Shown here in pieces: positions 9,131-18,959 of a DNA stretch of 64,000 nt. Position numbers and translations under genes: made by a program. Position 1 is the stretch's first letter; the number at the start of each line of letters is the position of its first letter. The notes beneath the pieces were generated by a model. That model had not been told where the DNA came from. It saw only the letters and a program-made list of their open reading frames with translations, and ran no database searches. Origin of the DNA: an uncultured Spirochaetaceae bacterium (GTDB lineage Bacteria; Spirochaetota; Spirochaetia; Sphaerochaetales; Sphaerochaetaceae); contig CALXOH010000046.1 in assembly GCA_944389975.1 (NCBI GenBank), positions 1 to 64,000 on the forward strand. Direction: 5' to 3'.

Positions 9131-10414
9131 ATGGATAACTATGACGTCATAATTGTCGGTACAGGCCCTGCCGGAATGGGAGCGGCGTTCTCCCTTATAG
9201 AAAAGAAGAAAGGTGCAAAGATTCTCATGCTGGATAAGAAACCATTCAGCACGGGCGGGATGCGAAACGATTGCAAGATGAACTTCACGTTCCCGATCGG
9301 TTTCCCGCTCGAGTACTGGGAAGAGAACATCGCAAACAAGTACCTTGACGAAGTCACAAGGTTTCTCAAGCCGGTGTTTCTACCGAAGAAGAACATCGAC
9401 ATGTATAAGAACAGGGCCACGAGGCTCGGATGTTCGCTTCTGGACATCAAGCAGACCCACCTCGGGACAGACGGGGGATTGGAGCTGATAAAAAAGCTTC
9501 AGAAGGAACTTGATGAGAAGGGTGTCACGCTCTCGCTCGGGGAGGAGATGCTCGAGATAGACAACCGGAAGAAGGTGATAAAGACCGACAAGAGGGAGAT
9601 AGGATACAAAACCATCCTTATCGCTCCCGGCCGCCAAGGCTTCCATTTTTTGCAGAACGTGATGAGGATGCTCGGCATCTCGTACATCGACAACATCGTG
9701 GATATCGGGATCAGGGTTGAGACGAGACTTGAGCACTACCCGATCGTCAAGGACTACTACGATCCGAAGTTCTACTTCAAGGAGAAAGTCAGGACGTTCT
9801 GTACGAACAGCGGGAATGCACACGTAGTCAAGGAAAAGTACGCAACTGCGCGAGGCGACATCTGGTACTCGGTGAACGGGCATGCGTTCAAGCAGGATGA
9901 GAGCAGGAACAACGGACTTGTGAACTTCGCGATTCTAAAGACCGTAAGGTTCACGGAACCCCTGGCATCCGGACAGGAATTTGCAGAGCACCTCGGACTC
10001 CTGGCGACCTTGATGGGAGGCGGGAAGCCTTTGATGCAGCGCGTAGGCGACTTCAGGCTTGGAAGCAGAAGCAAGACAAGCACTTTCAACAACGACCTCT
10101 ATGACTTCAAACCCAGCCTTGCAGATTGCTGCCCTTCCGACATCTCACTTGCAATGCCAAGCAAGATCCTCAGGTACATCTGGTCTGCAATGAAGAACCT
10201 CGACACGATCGTTCCGGGGATTCTCCATCCATCCACCATCATGTACTACCCGGAGATCAAGCTATATGCGAACAAACCCGATTACAAAGACAAGAACTTC
10301 CAGGTTGCAGAAGGAGTGTTCTTCGCGGGCGACGGCGCGGGTACAAGCCGTGGAATCACGGGGGCGTGGGCATCTGGAATCAGGGCAAGCGAAGGAATGG
10401 AAAAGTACCTATGA
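9131..10414 (+). CDS. FAD-dependent oxidoreductase
   Basis: 427 residues. The N-terminus VIIVGTGPAGMGAAFS is an ADP-binding Rossmann motif (GxGxxG), and VFFAGDGAGTSRGITGAWASG near the C-terminus (quoted in part: FFAGDGAG) is the second flavin contact. The fold is that of the glutathione-reductase/BaiN-like flavoproteins with an unknown substrate. The central region lacks the paired active-site cysteines of disulfide reductases. It overlaps the downstream phosphodiesterase start by four bases (ATGA), so the two are cotranslated. About 190 bases of promoter region separate it from the divergent helix-turn-helix gene. Confidence 0.75.
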   Translation: MDNYDVIIVGTGPAGMGAAFSLIEKKKGAKILMLDKKPFSTGGMRNDCKMNFTFPIGFPLEYWEENIANKYLDEVTRFLKPVFLPKKNIDMYKNRATRLGCSLLDIKQTHLGTDGGLELIKKLQKELDEKGVTLSLGEEMLEIDNRKKVIKTDKREIGYKTILIAPGRQGFHFLQNVMRMLGISYIDNIVDIGIRVETRLEHYPIVKDYYDPKFYFKEKVRTFCTNSGNAHVVKEKYATARGDIWYSVNGHAFKQDESRNNGLVNFAILKTVRFTEPLASGQEFAEHLGLLATLMGGGKPLMQRVGDFRLGSRSKTSTFNNDLYDFKPSLADCCPSDISLAMPSKILRYIWSAMKNLDTIVPGILHPSTIMYYPEIKLYANKPDYKDKNFQVAEGVFFAGDGAGTSRGITGAWASGIRASEGMEKYL

Positions 10415-10938
10415 GGGCATTGGTATTCTCAGACATACATGGAAAGAGGGATTCGTCCCTCTTTATTCTTGAAAGGATAAAATCCTTCAAACCGGATCTG
10501 GTGATGCTCCTCGGGGATTTGCTATATCACGGCCCGAGGAATGACGTTCCATCCGGCTATGATCCGAAGGGAGTGATCAAGGACCTTTCATCGATCGACA
10601 TTCCGTTGATCGCCGTAAAGGGAAACTGCGAAGCGGAAGTTGACCAGATGGTGCTTCCATTTCCAGTGCTGTCCGAAACAGCGCTCGTATTCGATCACCC
10701 CTACACGATATTGCTCTCGCATGGACACAAGGAAGTTCCCACGAAAGGTTACACACACTACTTCTCGGGGCATACCCACATCGCACTCCTGGAAAAGAAA
10801 GATGGATGCGTGCACCTCAACCCGGGATCCTTGTCCCTTCCGAAGGACGGGACGGGCGGAAGCTATGCAACATGGGAGAATGGGAATATCAAGCTGGTGA
10901 AACTCGACGGATCCGTCATAGCGGAAAGCGGAGTGTGA
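10411..10938 (+). CDS. YfcE/MJ0936-type metallophosphodiesterase
   Basis: 175 residues of the calcineurin-like phosphoesterase fold. Metal ligands are visible as FSDIHGKRD, LGDLLYHGPR, GNCEAEVD, LSHGHKE and GHTH, the order expected of YfcE. These enzymes hydrolyse phosphodiester bonds of uncertain natural substrate. The ATG at 10411 overlaps the previous stop by four bases. Its end overlaps the converging histidine kinase by 23 bases. Confidence 0.8.
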   Translation: MRALVFSDIHGKRDSSLFILERIKSFKPDLVMLLGDLLYHGPRNDVPSGYDPKGVIKDLSSIDIPLIAVKGNCEAEVDQMVLPFPVLSETALVFDHPYTILLSHGHKEVPTKGYTHYFSGHTHIALLEKKDGCVHLNPGSLSLPKDGTGGSYATWENGNIKLVKLDGSVIAESGV

Positions 10939-12445
10939 CGGTAACTGCGCTTCCGTTTTCGTCGATTGCAACCGATCCACCGTGGAGTTCCATTATCTGA
11001 TGGCATATCGGAAGGCCCAGCCCGGATCCCCCCTCGTGCCTTGAGCCGTCGCCACGCGCCCAAGGTTCGAAGAACTGGGGAAGAGGATTCGGAAGGTGTC
11101 CGTCATTGGATATCCTCATCACCGTAGAGCCATTCTCTTTTGTGACAACCCAACGTACGGGGCCTCCGCTTTTGTACTCCTCCGCGTTGTCGAGCACTTC
11201 CTTCAATGCCCTCGATGCAAGGGCCCAATCCGCATTGAATTCAACCGAAGGGCTTGCGTCAAAGAGGACATCCTTTCTTCCAAGAAGAATCGAATCTGCG
11301 AAGTTGAACAGATCTATATTCGCTTTCTCCATACTCTTTTTCCTGTCTTGGAGCGTCGAGTAAAACGAAATCGAGGAAATACGCGCCATCAGCGAGTCGT
11401 TCTCTTCCTTCAGTTTCTCGATCAGGGCCCGATCAAGCGGGAAGACCCCGTCAAGCGCCCCGGAGAGAAGCAGGTTGATCCCGGTCACCGGGGTATTGAG
11501 GTCGTGGGAGATGTTTTTGAACCATTCGCGCCTCGATCTGCTATGCCTCATCAGATCCTCGTCGAGGCTTTCGATCGACTTCGCTATCTCCCTCATCTCA
11601 TCGACGTTGATACGCGACATCTCTATCTTCCTTCCATACTCACCGCGCTCAAGACGTGAAAGGGATGCTTTTATGTCGCTCAACATCTTCGTGTTGTTCT
11701 TGGAAATGAAATACCCTGCTATGAACGAGAACAAAAGGGCGACGGGAAGAAAGAGCAAGAACATGTTCGTGATCTGCCTGATGAGCATGTACGTAGGGCC
11801 ATAGAATCCGACATCGAATACTATGATGTCCAGATACCCGATCTCCCGATCGTTCTCCACGAACGCTATCGTACCGGCGATGTCAGAGCTCTCAACACCT
11901 TCAGGCATCTCGACAAACATCTTTCCCTTGTCCCCGGATGCATATATCCTGAGATCATTGATCACAACATCCCGACCGACGACCGATGTATCTGCCTCGA
12001 AGATGACTTTGGGCCTGTTTATCCTGATCCTCTCGACATTCCTCGTAGACTCGACCGATATGGAAAACTCGGGAGGAAACGAGACGTTCTCGATCCTGAA
12101 TTCATTTGGAATGACCGCACCGCGCTTCAACTGGGGTATGTACTCGCCCCTTCCCGTTCTTCCCACCGATAGCATGGGCCGCCCCTCGGAGTCCCGCAAA
12201 AGCACACCGCTCACCCTGTCTGGAGCGCTATCCATCAACTCGGAAAAGAGTGTGAAAGCAGTCGCCGGATAGCTTCTTTCGCCCACTTTCTCATGAAAGG
12301 ATGTCATGTACTGGGTAAAGACCTGCGCCTTCCACCTTCTGTCGATTATCACTGTCGAAGCCACGAAATACATGATTTCCGCCAATAGAACTACGATCGT
12401 GATGGAAATGATTGACAGAAAAAGGCGAAGATAGGTCTTGTTCAT
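10916..12445 (-). CDS. Sensor histidine kinase, HAMP type
   Basis: 509 residues. A transmembrane helix at 8-30 is followed by an extracytoplasmic sensor domain of about 200 residues, a second membrane helix near 240-265 and a HAMP linker. The HisKA box contains the phospho-acceptor in HDLNTPVTG. The ATP-binding domain has the N box (LKEVLDNAEEY) and the G box GGSGLGLPICHQ. The start at 12445 is the ATG overlapping the response-regulator stop (TGATG), with AGGAGG just upstream. The signal is not known. Confidence 0.85.
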   Translation of the reverse strand: MNKTYLRLFLSIISITIVVLLAEIMYFVASTVIIDRRWKAQVFTQYMTSFHEKVGERSYPATAFTLFSELMDSAPDRVSGVLLRDSEGRPMLSVGRTGRGEYIPQLKRGAVIPNEFRIENVSFPPEFSISVESTRNVERIRINRPKVIFEADTSVVGRDVVINDLRIYASGDKGKMFVEMPEGVESSDIAGTIAFVENDREIGYLDIIVFDVGFYGPTYMLIRQITNMFLLFLPVALLFSFIAGYFISKNNTKMLSDIKASLSRLERGEYGRKIEMSRINVDEMREIAKSIESLDEDLMRHSRSRREWFKNISHDLNTPVTGINLLLSGALDGVFPLDRALIEKLKEENDSLMARISSISFYSTLQDRKKSMEKANIDLFNFADSILLGRKDVLFDASPSVEFNADWALASRALKEVLDNAEEYKSGGPVRWVVTKENGSTVMRISNDGHLPNPLPQFFEPWARGDGSRHEGGSGLGLPICHQIMELHGGSVAIDENGSAVTVTLRFPL

Positions 12446-13149
12446 CAACCCTCCTTTCTCTTTCCTGCAAATCGGTAGCCATAGCCGCGGACAGTCTCGA
12501 TCCAAGCTTCCTTCCTGAGTTTCGCCCTGATGTTCTTGATGTGGGTATCGACGACCCTCTCGTAGCTTTCAAAGCTGTAATCGAAGCACTCTTCGAGTAT
12601 CTGGGCCCGCGAAATGAGGTTTGGAGCGTTCGACGTAAGGTATGTCATTATCCTCCACTCTGCAGCGGTGAGGGGCAGCTCCTCCCCGTCGAGGAATATC
12701 TTGTGCTCGCTCTCGTCTATCTCCAACTCGCTCTCACCAAGCAGGAATACATTCCCTTTCTTTTGAGCCATGCCTCCTTCGTCGACCCTTCTGAAGAGAG
12801 CCTGTACCCGGAGCACCAGTTCCTTGGGGCTGAACGGCTTTGTGACGTAGTCATCGCACCCGAGCTCGAAACCCATTATCTTGTCCGACTCATCGATGCG
12901 CGCAGTCATGAAGATTATCGGGAGGCGTGGATTTTCACCCCTTACATCCTTCACAAAGGAAAAGCCGTCTCCGTCAGGGAGCATCACATCCTGGATAAGC
13001 ATGTCGGGAATCTCTTCCTGAAACGCCCTTCTCGTCTCTTCAAGGGTACCGAAACCTTTGACTCTGTACCCTGAAAGTTCAAGATACTGTACGACTCCCG
13101 TTCTGATCACGTCGTGGTCTTCCACCACGTAAATAAGCTTTTCACTCAT
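12445..13149 (-). CDS. OmpR/PhoB-family response regulator
   Basis: 234 residues. The receiver domain has acidic residues E10-D11, phospho-acceptor D54 (IQDVMLPD), and Lys in the VTKPFSP loop. The C-terminal winged helix shows the usual family pattern (LTAAEWRIMTYLTSN, then DTHIKNIRAKLRK and VRGYGYRF). It pairs with the histidine kinase immediately downstream. The ATG at 13149 is chosen because the frame upstream is not receiver-like; no clear Shine-Dalgarno sequence precedes it. It is divergent from the NusG-II gene. Confidence 0.87.
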   Translation of the reverse strand: MSEKLIYVVEDHDVIRTGVVQYLELSGYRVKGFGTLEETRRAFQEEIPDMLIQDVMLPDGDGFSFVKDVRGENPRLPIIFMTARIDESDKIMGFELGCDDYVTKPFSPKELVLRVQALFRRVDEGGMAQKKGNVFLLGESELEIDESEHKIFLDGEELPLTAAEWRIMTYLTSNAPNLISRAQILEECFDYSFESYERVVDTHIKNIRAKLRKEAWIETVRGYGYRFAGKRKEG

Positions 13150-13232
13150 GCGTAAAATGATAGCAACCGCATCCTGCATGGTAAATCGGGAAAGATGGAT
13201 AAACACATAAACTCCAACATCATCCCTATTTG

Positions 13233-13238
13233 GGCTAT
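13233..13238 (+). promoter_or_regulatory. Possible -10 box for the NusG-II/Gx operon
   Basis: A perfect TATAAT lies 13 bases before the ATG at 13252. This implies a very short leader and agrees with the lack of a Shine-Dalgarno sequence there. I see no good -35 box at the right distance. Confidence 0.35.
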
Positions 13239-13251
13239 AATCAACAACAAA

Positions 13252-13596
13252 ATGACGAAACCAACGATTCTGGACGTATTGACCTTTATGATTCTACTGA
13301 TCATCCCGATCATCATCTTCCCTGTAAAAAGTCCGGATGAGGAAGTCGTCATCACCTCATCCGGGAAAGAGTACATTTACCCCGCATCGGAAGATAGGAT
13401 CATACCGGTGGAAGGCCCGCTCGGGGAAACGCTGGTGGAGATAAGAAATGGAGATGTGAGGATCATCTCATCCCCGTGCCCGGAGAAAACGTGCCTTGAG
13501 ATGAAAATCGGAAACGCAATATGCTGTCTTCCGAACAGAGTGCTTGTCGAGAAAAGAAGCTTTGAAGGAGAGGATGTCGATGAAATTTCGTTCTGA
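13252..13596 (+). CDS. NusG domain II-containing membrane-anchored protein
   Basis: 114 residues. One N-terminal membrane helix (residues about 7-25) is followed by a small extracytoplasmic beta domain with the NusG-II pattern. It has a Cys-rich stretch (SSPCPEKTCLEM, then AICCLPN). This family usually travels with Gx transporter (heptaprenyl diphosphate synthase component I-like) and FMN-transfer genes in anaerobes; here only the Gx transporter follows, overlapping by 17 bases. Function is unknown, but the context is redox or membrane flavin-related. A longer reading frame starts at 13195, but the possible -10 box at 13233 lies between the two. Confidence 0.65.
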   Translation: MTKPTILDVLTFMILLIIPIIIFPVKSPDEEVVITSSGKEYIYPASEDRIIPVEGPLGETLVEIRNGDVRIISSPCPEKTCLEMKIGNAICCLPNRVLVEKRSFEGEDVDEISF

Positions 13597-14656
13597 CCTC
13601 GTGTCGCACCTTGCCGCAATGTCATTGCTGTTTTCCCTTCTCGACATGCTCCTGCCGCGTCCATTGCCGTTTTTCAAGGTGGGTTTCTCAAATATAGTGC
13701 TTCTGATCTCTCTCGGAACGCTATCATGGAGGGAATACTTTGCACTTTCAATTCTAAAGGGGATACTCTCTTCTTATATCGCGGGAACGATACTCTCCCC
13801 GTTTCTTCTCCTTTCCATCTCCTCATCCATTTCAAGCGCTGTAATCATGTACGTACTTTTCAAAGGATTGAAAGATCGCATGTCGCGCTACGGCATATCG
13901 ATGTGGGGCGCATTCTCAAGCACCTTGGCACAAACTGCGCTTGCATCATTATACATAGGGAAAGGCATATTCCAAATCCTCTCCCCCTTCATCATCTTCT
14001 CCACGCTCTCATCCCTTGTCGTCGCATACTGTTCGTACAAATTCGAAATTCCCGTATGCATACCCCAATGTGAAAATGAAAAAGGGAGGAAGGCAAACTT
14101 CCCTGACCTTTTGTTCCCTCTTCCCGCCCTTTTCTCGATAACACTTGCAAAAGAGAACTTCGTGCTTTTACTCTTTCTCTTTACATCCCTTCTTTTTCTC
14201 AAGCTCGAAAGGAGGAAGATACTTCCGGGGGCATACATCACCCTTTTCCTGGCATCGCTGTTCTCGGCATTGGTAATCCCCCGGGGGGAGGTTCTATTCC
14301 ACATCATAGGTTTTCCGATCACTCGCATTTCGCTTTCCATAGGACTGGAAAACGCGCTTATGCTCTCTTCCACCGTCGCACTCTCCCTTGCACTTTCGCA
14401 CTTCATGCCAATGCCATCGCTTTTCGGGAAGACCCTCTCAAGGTTCTTCGCGATGGAAGATGAACTCAACGAAAGCGAAGGAAACGTATTGGAAAGGTTT
14501 TCAAAAGCAACCAAAGGAAGCGGTGTTCAAATAAAATTCGAAGTGAAAACGCTATCGACAAAGGAAAAGGCTCTCCTTTCCCTCTACCCCATCCTCCTCC
14601 TGATCTCTTTTCTTGCAAAGAACTTTCCCACAGCCTTGAATTCGATGATACACTGA
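13580..14656 (+). CDS. Gx transporter / heptaprenyl diphosphate synthase component I-like membrane protein
   Basis: 358 residues, with several membrane helices over the first 170 residues and again around 190-290. The N-terminal half matches the Hpre_diP_synt_I family (LPFFKVGFSNIVLL). That family acts with a catalytic prenyl synthase subunit or as an uncharacterised transporter. The C-terminal 130 residues are more variable. The ATG at 13580 has AAGGAG nine bases upstream; an ATG at 13574 is too close. It is cotranscribed with the NusG-II gene. Confidence 0.7.
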   Translation: MKFRSDLVSHLAAMSLLFSLLDMLLPRPLPFFKVGFSNIVLLISLGTLSWREYFALSILKGILSSYIAGTILSPFLLLSISSSISSAVIMYVLFKGLKDRMSRYGISMWGAFSSTLAQTALASLYIGKGIFQILSPFIIFSTLSSLVVAYCSYKFEIPVCIPQCENEKGRKANFPDLLFPLPALFSITLAKENFVLLLFLFTSLLFLKLERRKILPGAYITLFLASLFSALVIPRGEVLFHIIGFPITRISLSIGLENALMLSSTVALSLALSHFMPMPSLFGKTLSRFFAMEDELNESEGNVLERFSKATKGSGVQIKFEVKTLSTKEKALLSLYPILLLISFLAKNFPTALNSMIH

Positions 14657-14672
14657 AAATGGCGTGTGCGTA

Positions 14673-14701
14673 TTGACACTCAGCGCTAGTTTAAGATAAA
14701 A
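14673..14701 (+). promoter_or_regulatory. Candidate adhE promoter
   Basis: A perfect TTGACA at 14673-14678 is followed after 16 bases by GATAAA, a weak -10 box. Transcription would start near 14707-14711, just ahead of the ribosome binding site (AAGGAG) of adhE at about 14718. Confidence 0.4.
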
Positions 14702-14730
14702 AATTATCGATTTATAAGGAGAAAACCCCA

Positions 14731-17394
14731 ATGGCAGAAGAACAGGCAGAATTGTTCCCTGGACAGAAAGAGCTCCAGGAAAAGATCGAAAGGGTCAAAA
14801 GGGCTCAGAGGATCTACGCCAACTATCCTCAGGAAAAGGTTGATGCAATCTTCCGTGCAGCGGCTATTGCAGCAAACAACGCCAGGATTTCGCTTGCGCA
14901 GGACGCGGTGAGCGAGACCGGAATGGGCATCATCGAGGACAAGGTAATCAAGAACCACTTTGCAGCTGAGTACATCTTCCACAAGTACAAGGATGAGAAG
15001 ACGTGCGGGATCATCGAGGACGACCCGGGATTCGGAATCAAAAAGATCGCGGAACCGAAGGGAGTCATCTGCGGAATCATCCCGACGACAAACCCGACGA
15101 GTACGGCAATCTTCAAATCCCTCATCGCGCTCAAAACCCGCAACGGCATCATCTTCAGCCCGCATCCGAGGGCAAAGAAGTGCACATGCGATGCAGCGCG
15201 CATCGTGCTTGAGGCTGCAGTAAAGGCAGGCGCACCGGAGAACATCATCGATTTCATCGAAGAGCCGAGCATGGACAAGACGAACTATCTGATGCATCAT
15301 CCGATGGTCAACCTCATCCTTGCCACAGGCGGCCCGGGAATGGTCAAGAGCGCATACTCCTCAGGCAAGCCTGCAATCGGAGTCGGAGCCGGTAACACAC
15401 CTGCTCTCTTCGACAAGAGCTGCAACATCAAGATGGCAGTCGCATCCGTATTGATGTCAAAGACGTTCGACAACGGCGTCGTATGTGCATCCGAACAGGC
15501 GATCATCGTCCATAAGGACATCTACAGCGAAGTAAAGAAGGAATTCAAGGAACAGGGCGCACACTTCCTTTCAAAGGATGAGATCACAAAGCTCAGCCCG
15601 ATCATCCTCGATCCGCAGCGCGGTACCGTAAACCCGAAGATCGTCGGACAGCCGGCATACAAAATCGCAGAGATCGCAGGATTCTCAGTCCCGAAGGATA
15701 CGAAGGTCCTCATCGGGGAAGTGAAGGACGTAAAGCCTGAAGAGCCGTTTGCACACGAGAAGCTCTCTCCGGTATTGGGCATGTATTCATGCGGAAACTA
15801 CGGAGAAGGATGCATGATGGCGGCAAACCTCATCGCACTCGGTGGATTCGGTCATACATCAGTCCTCTACATCGATGAGAAGGAGCAGGACAAGATCGAC
15901 AACTACGGAAAGACAGTCAAGACAAGCCGCGTTTTGATCAACATGCCTGCAAGCCAGGGCGCAATCGGCGACATCTACAACTTCCGCCTCGAGCCGTCGC
16001 TCACACTCGGATGTGGATCATGGGGAAACAACTCGATAAGCGAGAACGTTGGTCCGAAACATCTTTTGAACGTCAAGACAGTTGCAGAGAGGAGGGAAAA
16101 CATGCTTTGGTTCAAACTGCCACCGAAGATCTATTTCAAGTACGGTTGCCTTCCTGTCGCGCTTCAGGAGCTTGAAGGCAAGAAGAGGGCGTTCATCGTC
16201 ACAGACAGCTTCCTCTTCAACTCAGGCATGATCGACAAGATCACAGACGAACTCGACAAGATCGGAGTTGAGACCGAGGTATTCCACCAGGTAAAGCCCG
16301 ATCCGACGCTTGGCACGATCAACACTGCAATGCAGTTGGTGAATGCATACAACCCCGACGTGATCATTGCAGTAGGCGGCGGTTCCCCGATGGATGCTGC
16401 AAAGATCATCTGGCTGCTTTATGAGCATCCGGAAGTAAACTTCGAAGGGCTCGCGCTCAGGTTCATGGATATCCGCAAGAGGATCTACGCATTCCCGAAC
16501 ATGGGAAAGAAGGCTCAGCTTGTTTGTATCCCTACGACCAGCGGCACCGGATCGGAAGTCACCCCGTTTGCAATCATCACCGACGAGAACACCGGCATGA
16601 AGTGGGCAATCGCGGATTACGCGCTCACCCCGAGCATGGCCATCGTCGACAGCGAACTTGCAATGGGACAGCCGAAGGGTCTTACAGCGGCATGTGGAGT
16701 CGACGTACTTACACACGCACTCGAGGCTCTTGTCTCTTCGATGAGCACCGACTACACGAACGCACTTGCACTTGAGGCTGCAAGGATCGTATTCAAATAC
16801 CTGCCACGCGCTTACAAGGACGGCACGGACAAGAGGGCGAGGGAGAAGATGCACGATGCCTCCACAATGGCTGGAATGGCATTCAGCAACGCATTCCTCG
16901 GTGTCTGCCACTCGATGGCACACAAGCTCGGTGCAAGGTTCCACGTTCCACACGGAATGGCGAACGCACTCCTTCTGACAAACGTCATCCGCTTCAACGC
17001 AAACGACAAGCCGACGAAACAGGCTGCATTCCCGCAGTACGAATATCCGTCGGTAGTCTCAAGGTATGCCCGCGTAGCCGACTACGTTTCTATGGAAGTG
17101 AACAACCAGAAGAACTACGATGGCATCAACAGCCTCGGAGCAAAGACGCTGGAAGAGAAAGTCGAGCTTCTCATTGACGCAATCGAGCAGCTCAAGAAAG
17201 AGCTTCAGATCCCGTCATCCATCAAGGAATGGGGAGTTGACGAGGCTGAGTTCCTCGCAGCAGTAGACGAGCTCTCAGTAAAGGCATTCGATGACCAGTG
17301 CACGGGAAGCAACCCACGCTACCCGCTCATCAGCCAGATCAAGCAGCTCTACCTCGATTCCTACTACGGCAGGAAGTGGAAGGAGGAAGTGTAA
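14731..17394 (+). CDS. adhE: Bifunctional acetaldehyde-CoA/alcohol dehydrogenase
   Basis: 887 residues, the normal AdhE length. The N-terminal aldehyde dehydrogenase half (to about residue 440) reduces acetyl-CoA to acetaldehyde; its catalytic Cys is in GVVCASEQA. The C-terminal iron alcohol dehydrogenase half (from about 450, starting IYFKYGCLP) makes ethanol, using NAD(H). It shows the glycine-rich [10 protein letters not shown] motif and the metal-binding His residues in [11 protein letters not shown]. It should form the large helical spirosomes known for AdhE. It is preceded by AAGGAG and followed by a good terminator, so it is probably monocistronic. Confidence 0.95.
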   Translation: MAEEQAELFPGQKELQEKIERVKRAQRIYANYPQEKVDAIFRAAAIAANNARISLAQDAVSETGMGIIEDKVIKNHFAAEYIFHKYKDEKTCGIIEDDPGFGIKKIAEPKGVICGIIPTTNPTSTAIFKSLIALKTRNGIIFSPHPRAKKCTCDAARIVLEAAVKAGAPENIIDFIEEPSMDKTNYLMHHPMVNLILATGGPGMVKSAYSSGKPAIGVGAGNTPALFDKSCNIKMAVASVLMSKTFDNGVVCASEQAIIVHKDIYSEVKKEFKEQGAHFLSKDEITKLSPIILDPQRGTVNPKIVGQPAYKIAEIAGFSVPKDTKVLIGEVKDVKPEEPFAHEKLSPVLGMYSCGNYGEGCMMAANLIALGGFGHTSVLYIDEKEQDKIDNYGKTVKTSRVLINMPASQGAIGDIYNFRLEPSLTLGCGSWGNNSISENVGPKHLLNVKTVAERRENMLWFKLPPKIYFKYGCLPVALQELEGKKRAFIVTDSFLFNSGMIDKITDELDKIGVETEVFHQVKPDPTLGTINTAMQLVNAYNPDVIIAVGGGSPMDAAKIIWLLYEHPEVNFEGLALRFMDIRKRIYAFPNMGKKAQLVCIPTTSGTGSEVTPFAIITDENTGMKWAIADYALTPSMAIVDSELAMGQPKGLTAACGVDVLTHALEALVSSMSTDYTNALALEAARIVFKYLPRAYKDGTDKRAREKMHDASTMAGMAFSNAFLGVCHSMAHKLGARFHVPHGMANALLLTNVIRFNANDKPTKQAAFPQYEYPSVVSRYARVADYVSMEVNNQKNYDGINSLGAKTLEEKVELLIDAIEQLKKELQIPSSIKEWGVDEAEFLAAVDELSVKAFDDQCTGSNPRYPLISQIKQLYLDSYYGRKWKEEV

Positions 17395-17418
17395 GCGTAA
17401 GCTGAAACTAAAGAGATC

Positions 17419-17454
17419 AAAGGCAGGGGCTCCGGCCCTTGCCTTTTCTTTTTC
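17419..17454 (+). terminator. Intrinsic terminator after adhE
   Basis: AAAGGCAGGGGC pairs with GGCCCTTGCCTTT around a short loop, followed by TTCTTTTT. It is a strong Rho-independent terminator. Confidence 0.88.
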
Positions 17455-17473
17455 CTTGTAGGATCATCAGCAC

Positions 17474-17953
17474 ATGGAAACAAGGAAAGCCGAGGAATCG
17501 GACATCGAAGAGATCATAAGGATCCGCGACCATGCGATCCAGACGATGAGGAACGACGGAAACTACAAGCAATGGACCGGTGGATACCCCGGGAAAAAGC
17601 TTCTCCTTTCAGATATAAGCCAAGGAAAACTCTACGTAATGGAAAAGGAGGGGAAAGTGCATGCGTTCTTCTTCCTCTCAGTCGGCACAGAGCCTTCGTA
17701 CTCGAACTTCCCCGCTCCCTATGAATACGCAGTCATACATAGGATTGCAAGCGACGGTGTAATCAGGAACGTACTTGGAAAGGCTGTAAAGTTCGCATCG
17801 GGTTTTTCAGACCACATCAGAATCGACACCCATGAAGACAACAAAAGGATGCAACATCTGATCGGGAAGTGCGGTTTTTCATACCTCGGTATAATATACC
17901 TCGTGGAAGATGGCACGCCGAGGCTCTGCTACGAGAAAAGAGCGGAAAAATAA
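17474..17953 (+). CDS. GNAT-family N-acetyltransferase
   Basis: 159 residues with the GNAT pattern: an N-terminal strand-helix (TRKAEESDIEEIIRIRD), a central beta sheet (KLYVMEKEGKVHAFFF) and a C-terminal IGKCGFSYLG motif typical of the end of the fold. It transfers an acetyl group from acetyl-CoA to an amine of an unknown substrate. It is transcribed alone. Confidence 0.75.
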   Translation: METRKAEESDIEEIIRIRDHAIQTMRNDGNYKQWTGGYPGKKLLLSDISQGKLYVMEKEGKVHAFFFLSVGTEPSYSNFPAPYEYAVIHRIASDGVIRNVLGKAVKFASGFSDHIRIDTHEDNKRMQHLIGKCGFSYLGIIYLVEDGTPRLCYEKRAEK

Positions 17954-17977
17954 TCGGGGACACGTCTGCATCCCCGA
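17954..17977. terminator. Hairpin between converging genes
   Basis: TCGGGGA and TCCCCGA form a seven-base-pair stem around a ten-base loop, between the converging GNAT gene and rubredoxin gene. The stem has no strong T-run on either side, so it is a plausible but weak bidirectional terminator. Confidence 0.4.
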
Positions 17978-17984
17978 AACACAA

Positions 17985-18101
17985 TTACTCTTCCACTTTG
18001 GTAAACTCGTCTGCACCTACTCCGCAAAGAGGGCATACGAAGTCCTCAGGAAGCTCGTCGCCTTCGTAAACGTATCCGCAAACATTGCAAACCCATTTCA
18101 T
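17985..18101 (-). CDS. Minimal rubredoxin (38 residues)
   Basis: A very short protein with CNVCGYVY near the N-terminus and [11 protein letters not shown] near the C-terminus, the two CxxC-type iron ligand pairs of rubredoxin. A normal free rubredoxin has about 52 residues, with 28-30 residues between the pairs; here the linker is shorter, like the rubredoxin domain of rubrerythrins. GGAGG lies five to seven bases before the ATG, and no longer reading frame is evident. It should carry one electron at a time in anaerobic redox or oxygen-defence reactions. The gene stands alone. Confidence 0.88.
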   Translation of the reverse strand: MKWVCNVCGYVYEGDELPEDFVCPLCGVGADEFTKVEE

Positions 18102-18143
18102 AGCACATCCTCCCTATAATCAGATGCTTTATTCTAGCATGAA

Positions 18144-18959
18144 TCAATGTACTTTAGAAAGCCTAAGAAACTTGGCCATCAAATGAAAGATGATGAAAAG
18201 CCCCAGGTCGAAAAGCACTACAGTCGCCCCTACGGGAGTGCCGAAGTAGAACGACAAGCATAACCCGGATGTAAAAGAGACAAGGGATAGAACTCCACTT
18301 GTAATAGTCATCCGGAGAAAACTTTTTGCAACCTGTATTGCGGTCAAAGCGGGGAATACCAGCACTGCGCTGATCAAAAGCGAACCCATCATCCTCATTC
18401 CAAGAACTATCGTTACGGATGTGAGAAGGGCAAGGATCGTCATGTAGACACTGTAGTCAAGCCCCACCGATTTCGAGAACTCGGGATCGAAAGTGATCGA
18501 GAATATCCGGGGAAAGAGAAGTACGAACGACATAAGGACCAATATGGATAATACGATCGCAAGGTATGCATCGCTTTTCCCAATCGCAAGCACCGATCCG
18601 AACAGGAAGTTGCTTATGTCGCTGTTCGTACCGCGCACGAAACTTACGATGAATGTGCCGAAGGCAAGGGATGAGGAGGAGATTATCGCAGTCATCCCGT
18701 CTGAAAAGGAACCCCTGTCCTCCATCCTGAGAAGGAGAACGGAGAAAAGAGCTACAACAGGAATGGTGAAATACATCGGGGAAAGGGATAGTACGGATGC
18801 AACCGAAAGCGCGCCGAATCCCACGTGTGACAGCCCGTCCCCTATCATCGAATGCCTTCTCAGGACCAAGGGAACGCCCAACAAAGCCGACGAGAGGGAT
18901 ACCAGGAGGCCTACGATGCATGCGCGGATTATAAACGGATAGGAGAAGATTTCAAGCAT
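18144..18959 (-). CDS. Zinc/manganese ABC transporter permease
   Basis: 271 residues, with about eight hydrophobic helices. It matches the ZnuB/MntB-type permease family: the segment HSMIGDGLSHVGFGAL is the typical conserved region, and LISAVLVFPALTA is the helix near the exit. It forms the membrane channel for the ATPase and lipoprotein upstream. ATG at 18959 is chosen because AGGTGG lies five bases upstream; a GTG at 18968 would overlap the ATPase end slightly more. It is the last gene of the operon, read on the minus strand. Confidence 0.88.
   Translation of the reverse strand: MLEIFSYPFIIRACIVGLLVSLSSALLGVPLVLRRHSMIGDGLSHVGFGALSVASVLSLSPMYFTIPVVALFSVLLLRMEDRGSFSDGMTAIISSSSLAFGTFIVSFVRGTNSDISNFLFGSVLAIGKSDAYLAIVLSILVLMSFVLLFPRIFSITFDPEFSKSVGLDYSVYMTILALLTSVTIVLGMRMMGSLLISAVLVFPALTAIQVAKSFLRMTITSGVLSLVSFTSGLCLSFYFGTPVGATVVLFDLGLFIIFHLMAKFLRLSKVH

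Noticed and set aside
9380-9883. Open frame opposite the FAD oxidoreductase
   Set aside because: Antisense within a well supported gene; no family motifs.
11096-11659. Open frame opposite the histidine kinase
   Set aside because: Antisense to the kinase's ATPase and HisKA domains. No motif.
14704-15300. Open frame on the minus strand at the adhE start
   Set aside because: Antisense to the first 190 codons of adhE and over its ribosome binding site. Composition is not protein-like.
16222-16953. Long open frame on the minus strand of adhE
   Set aside because: It lies wholly inside adhE, has no ribosome binding site and gives a Cys/His-rich sequence unlike any protein family. It is an effect of codon bias on the opposite strand.
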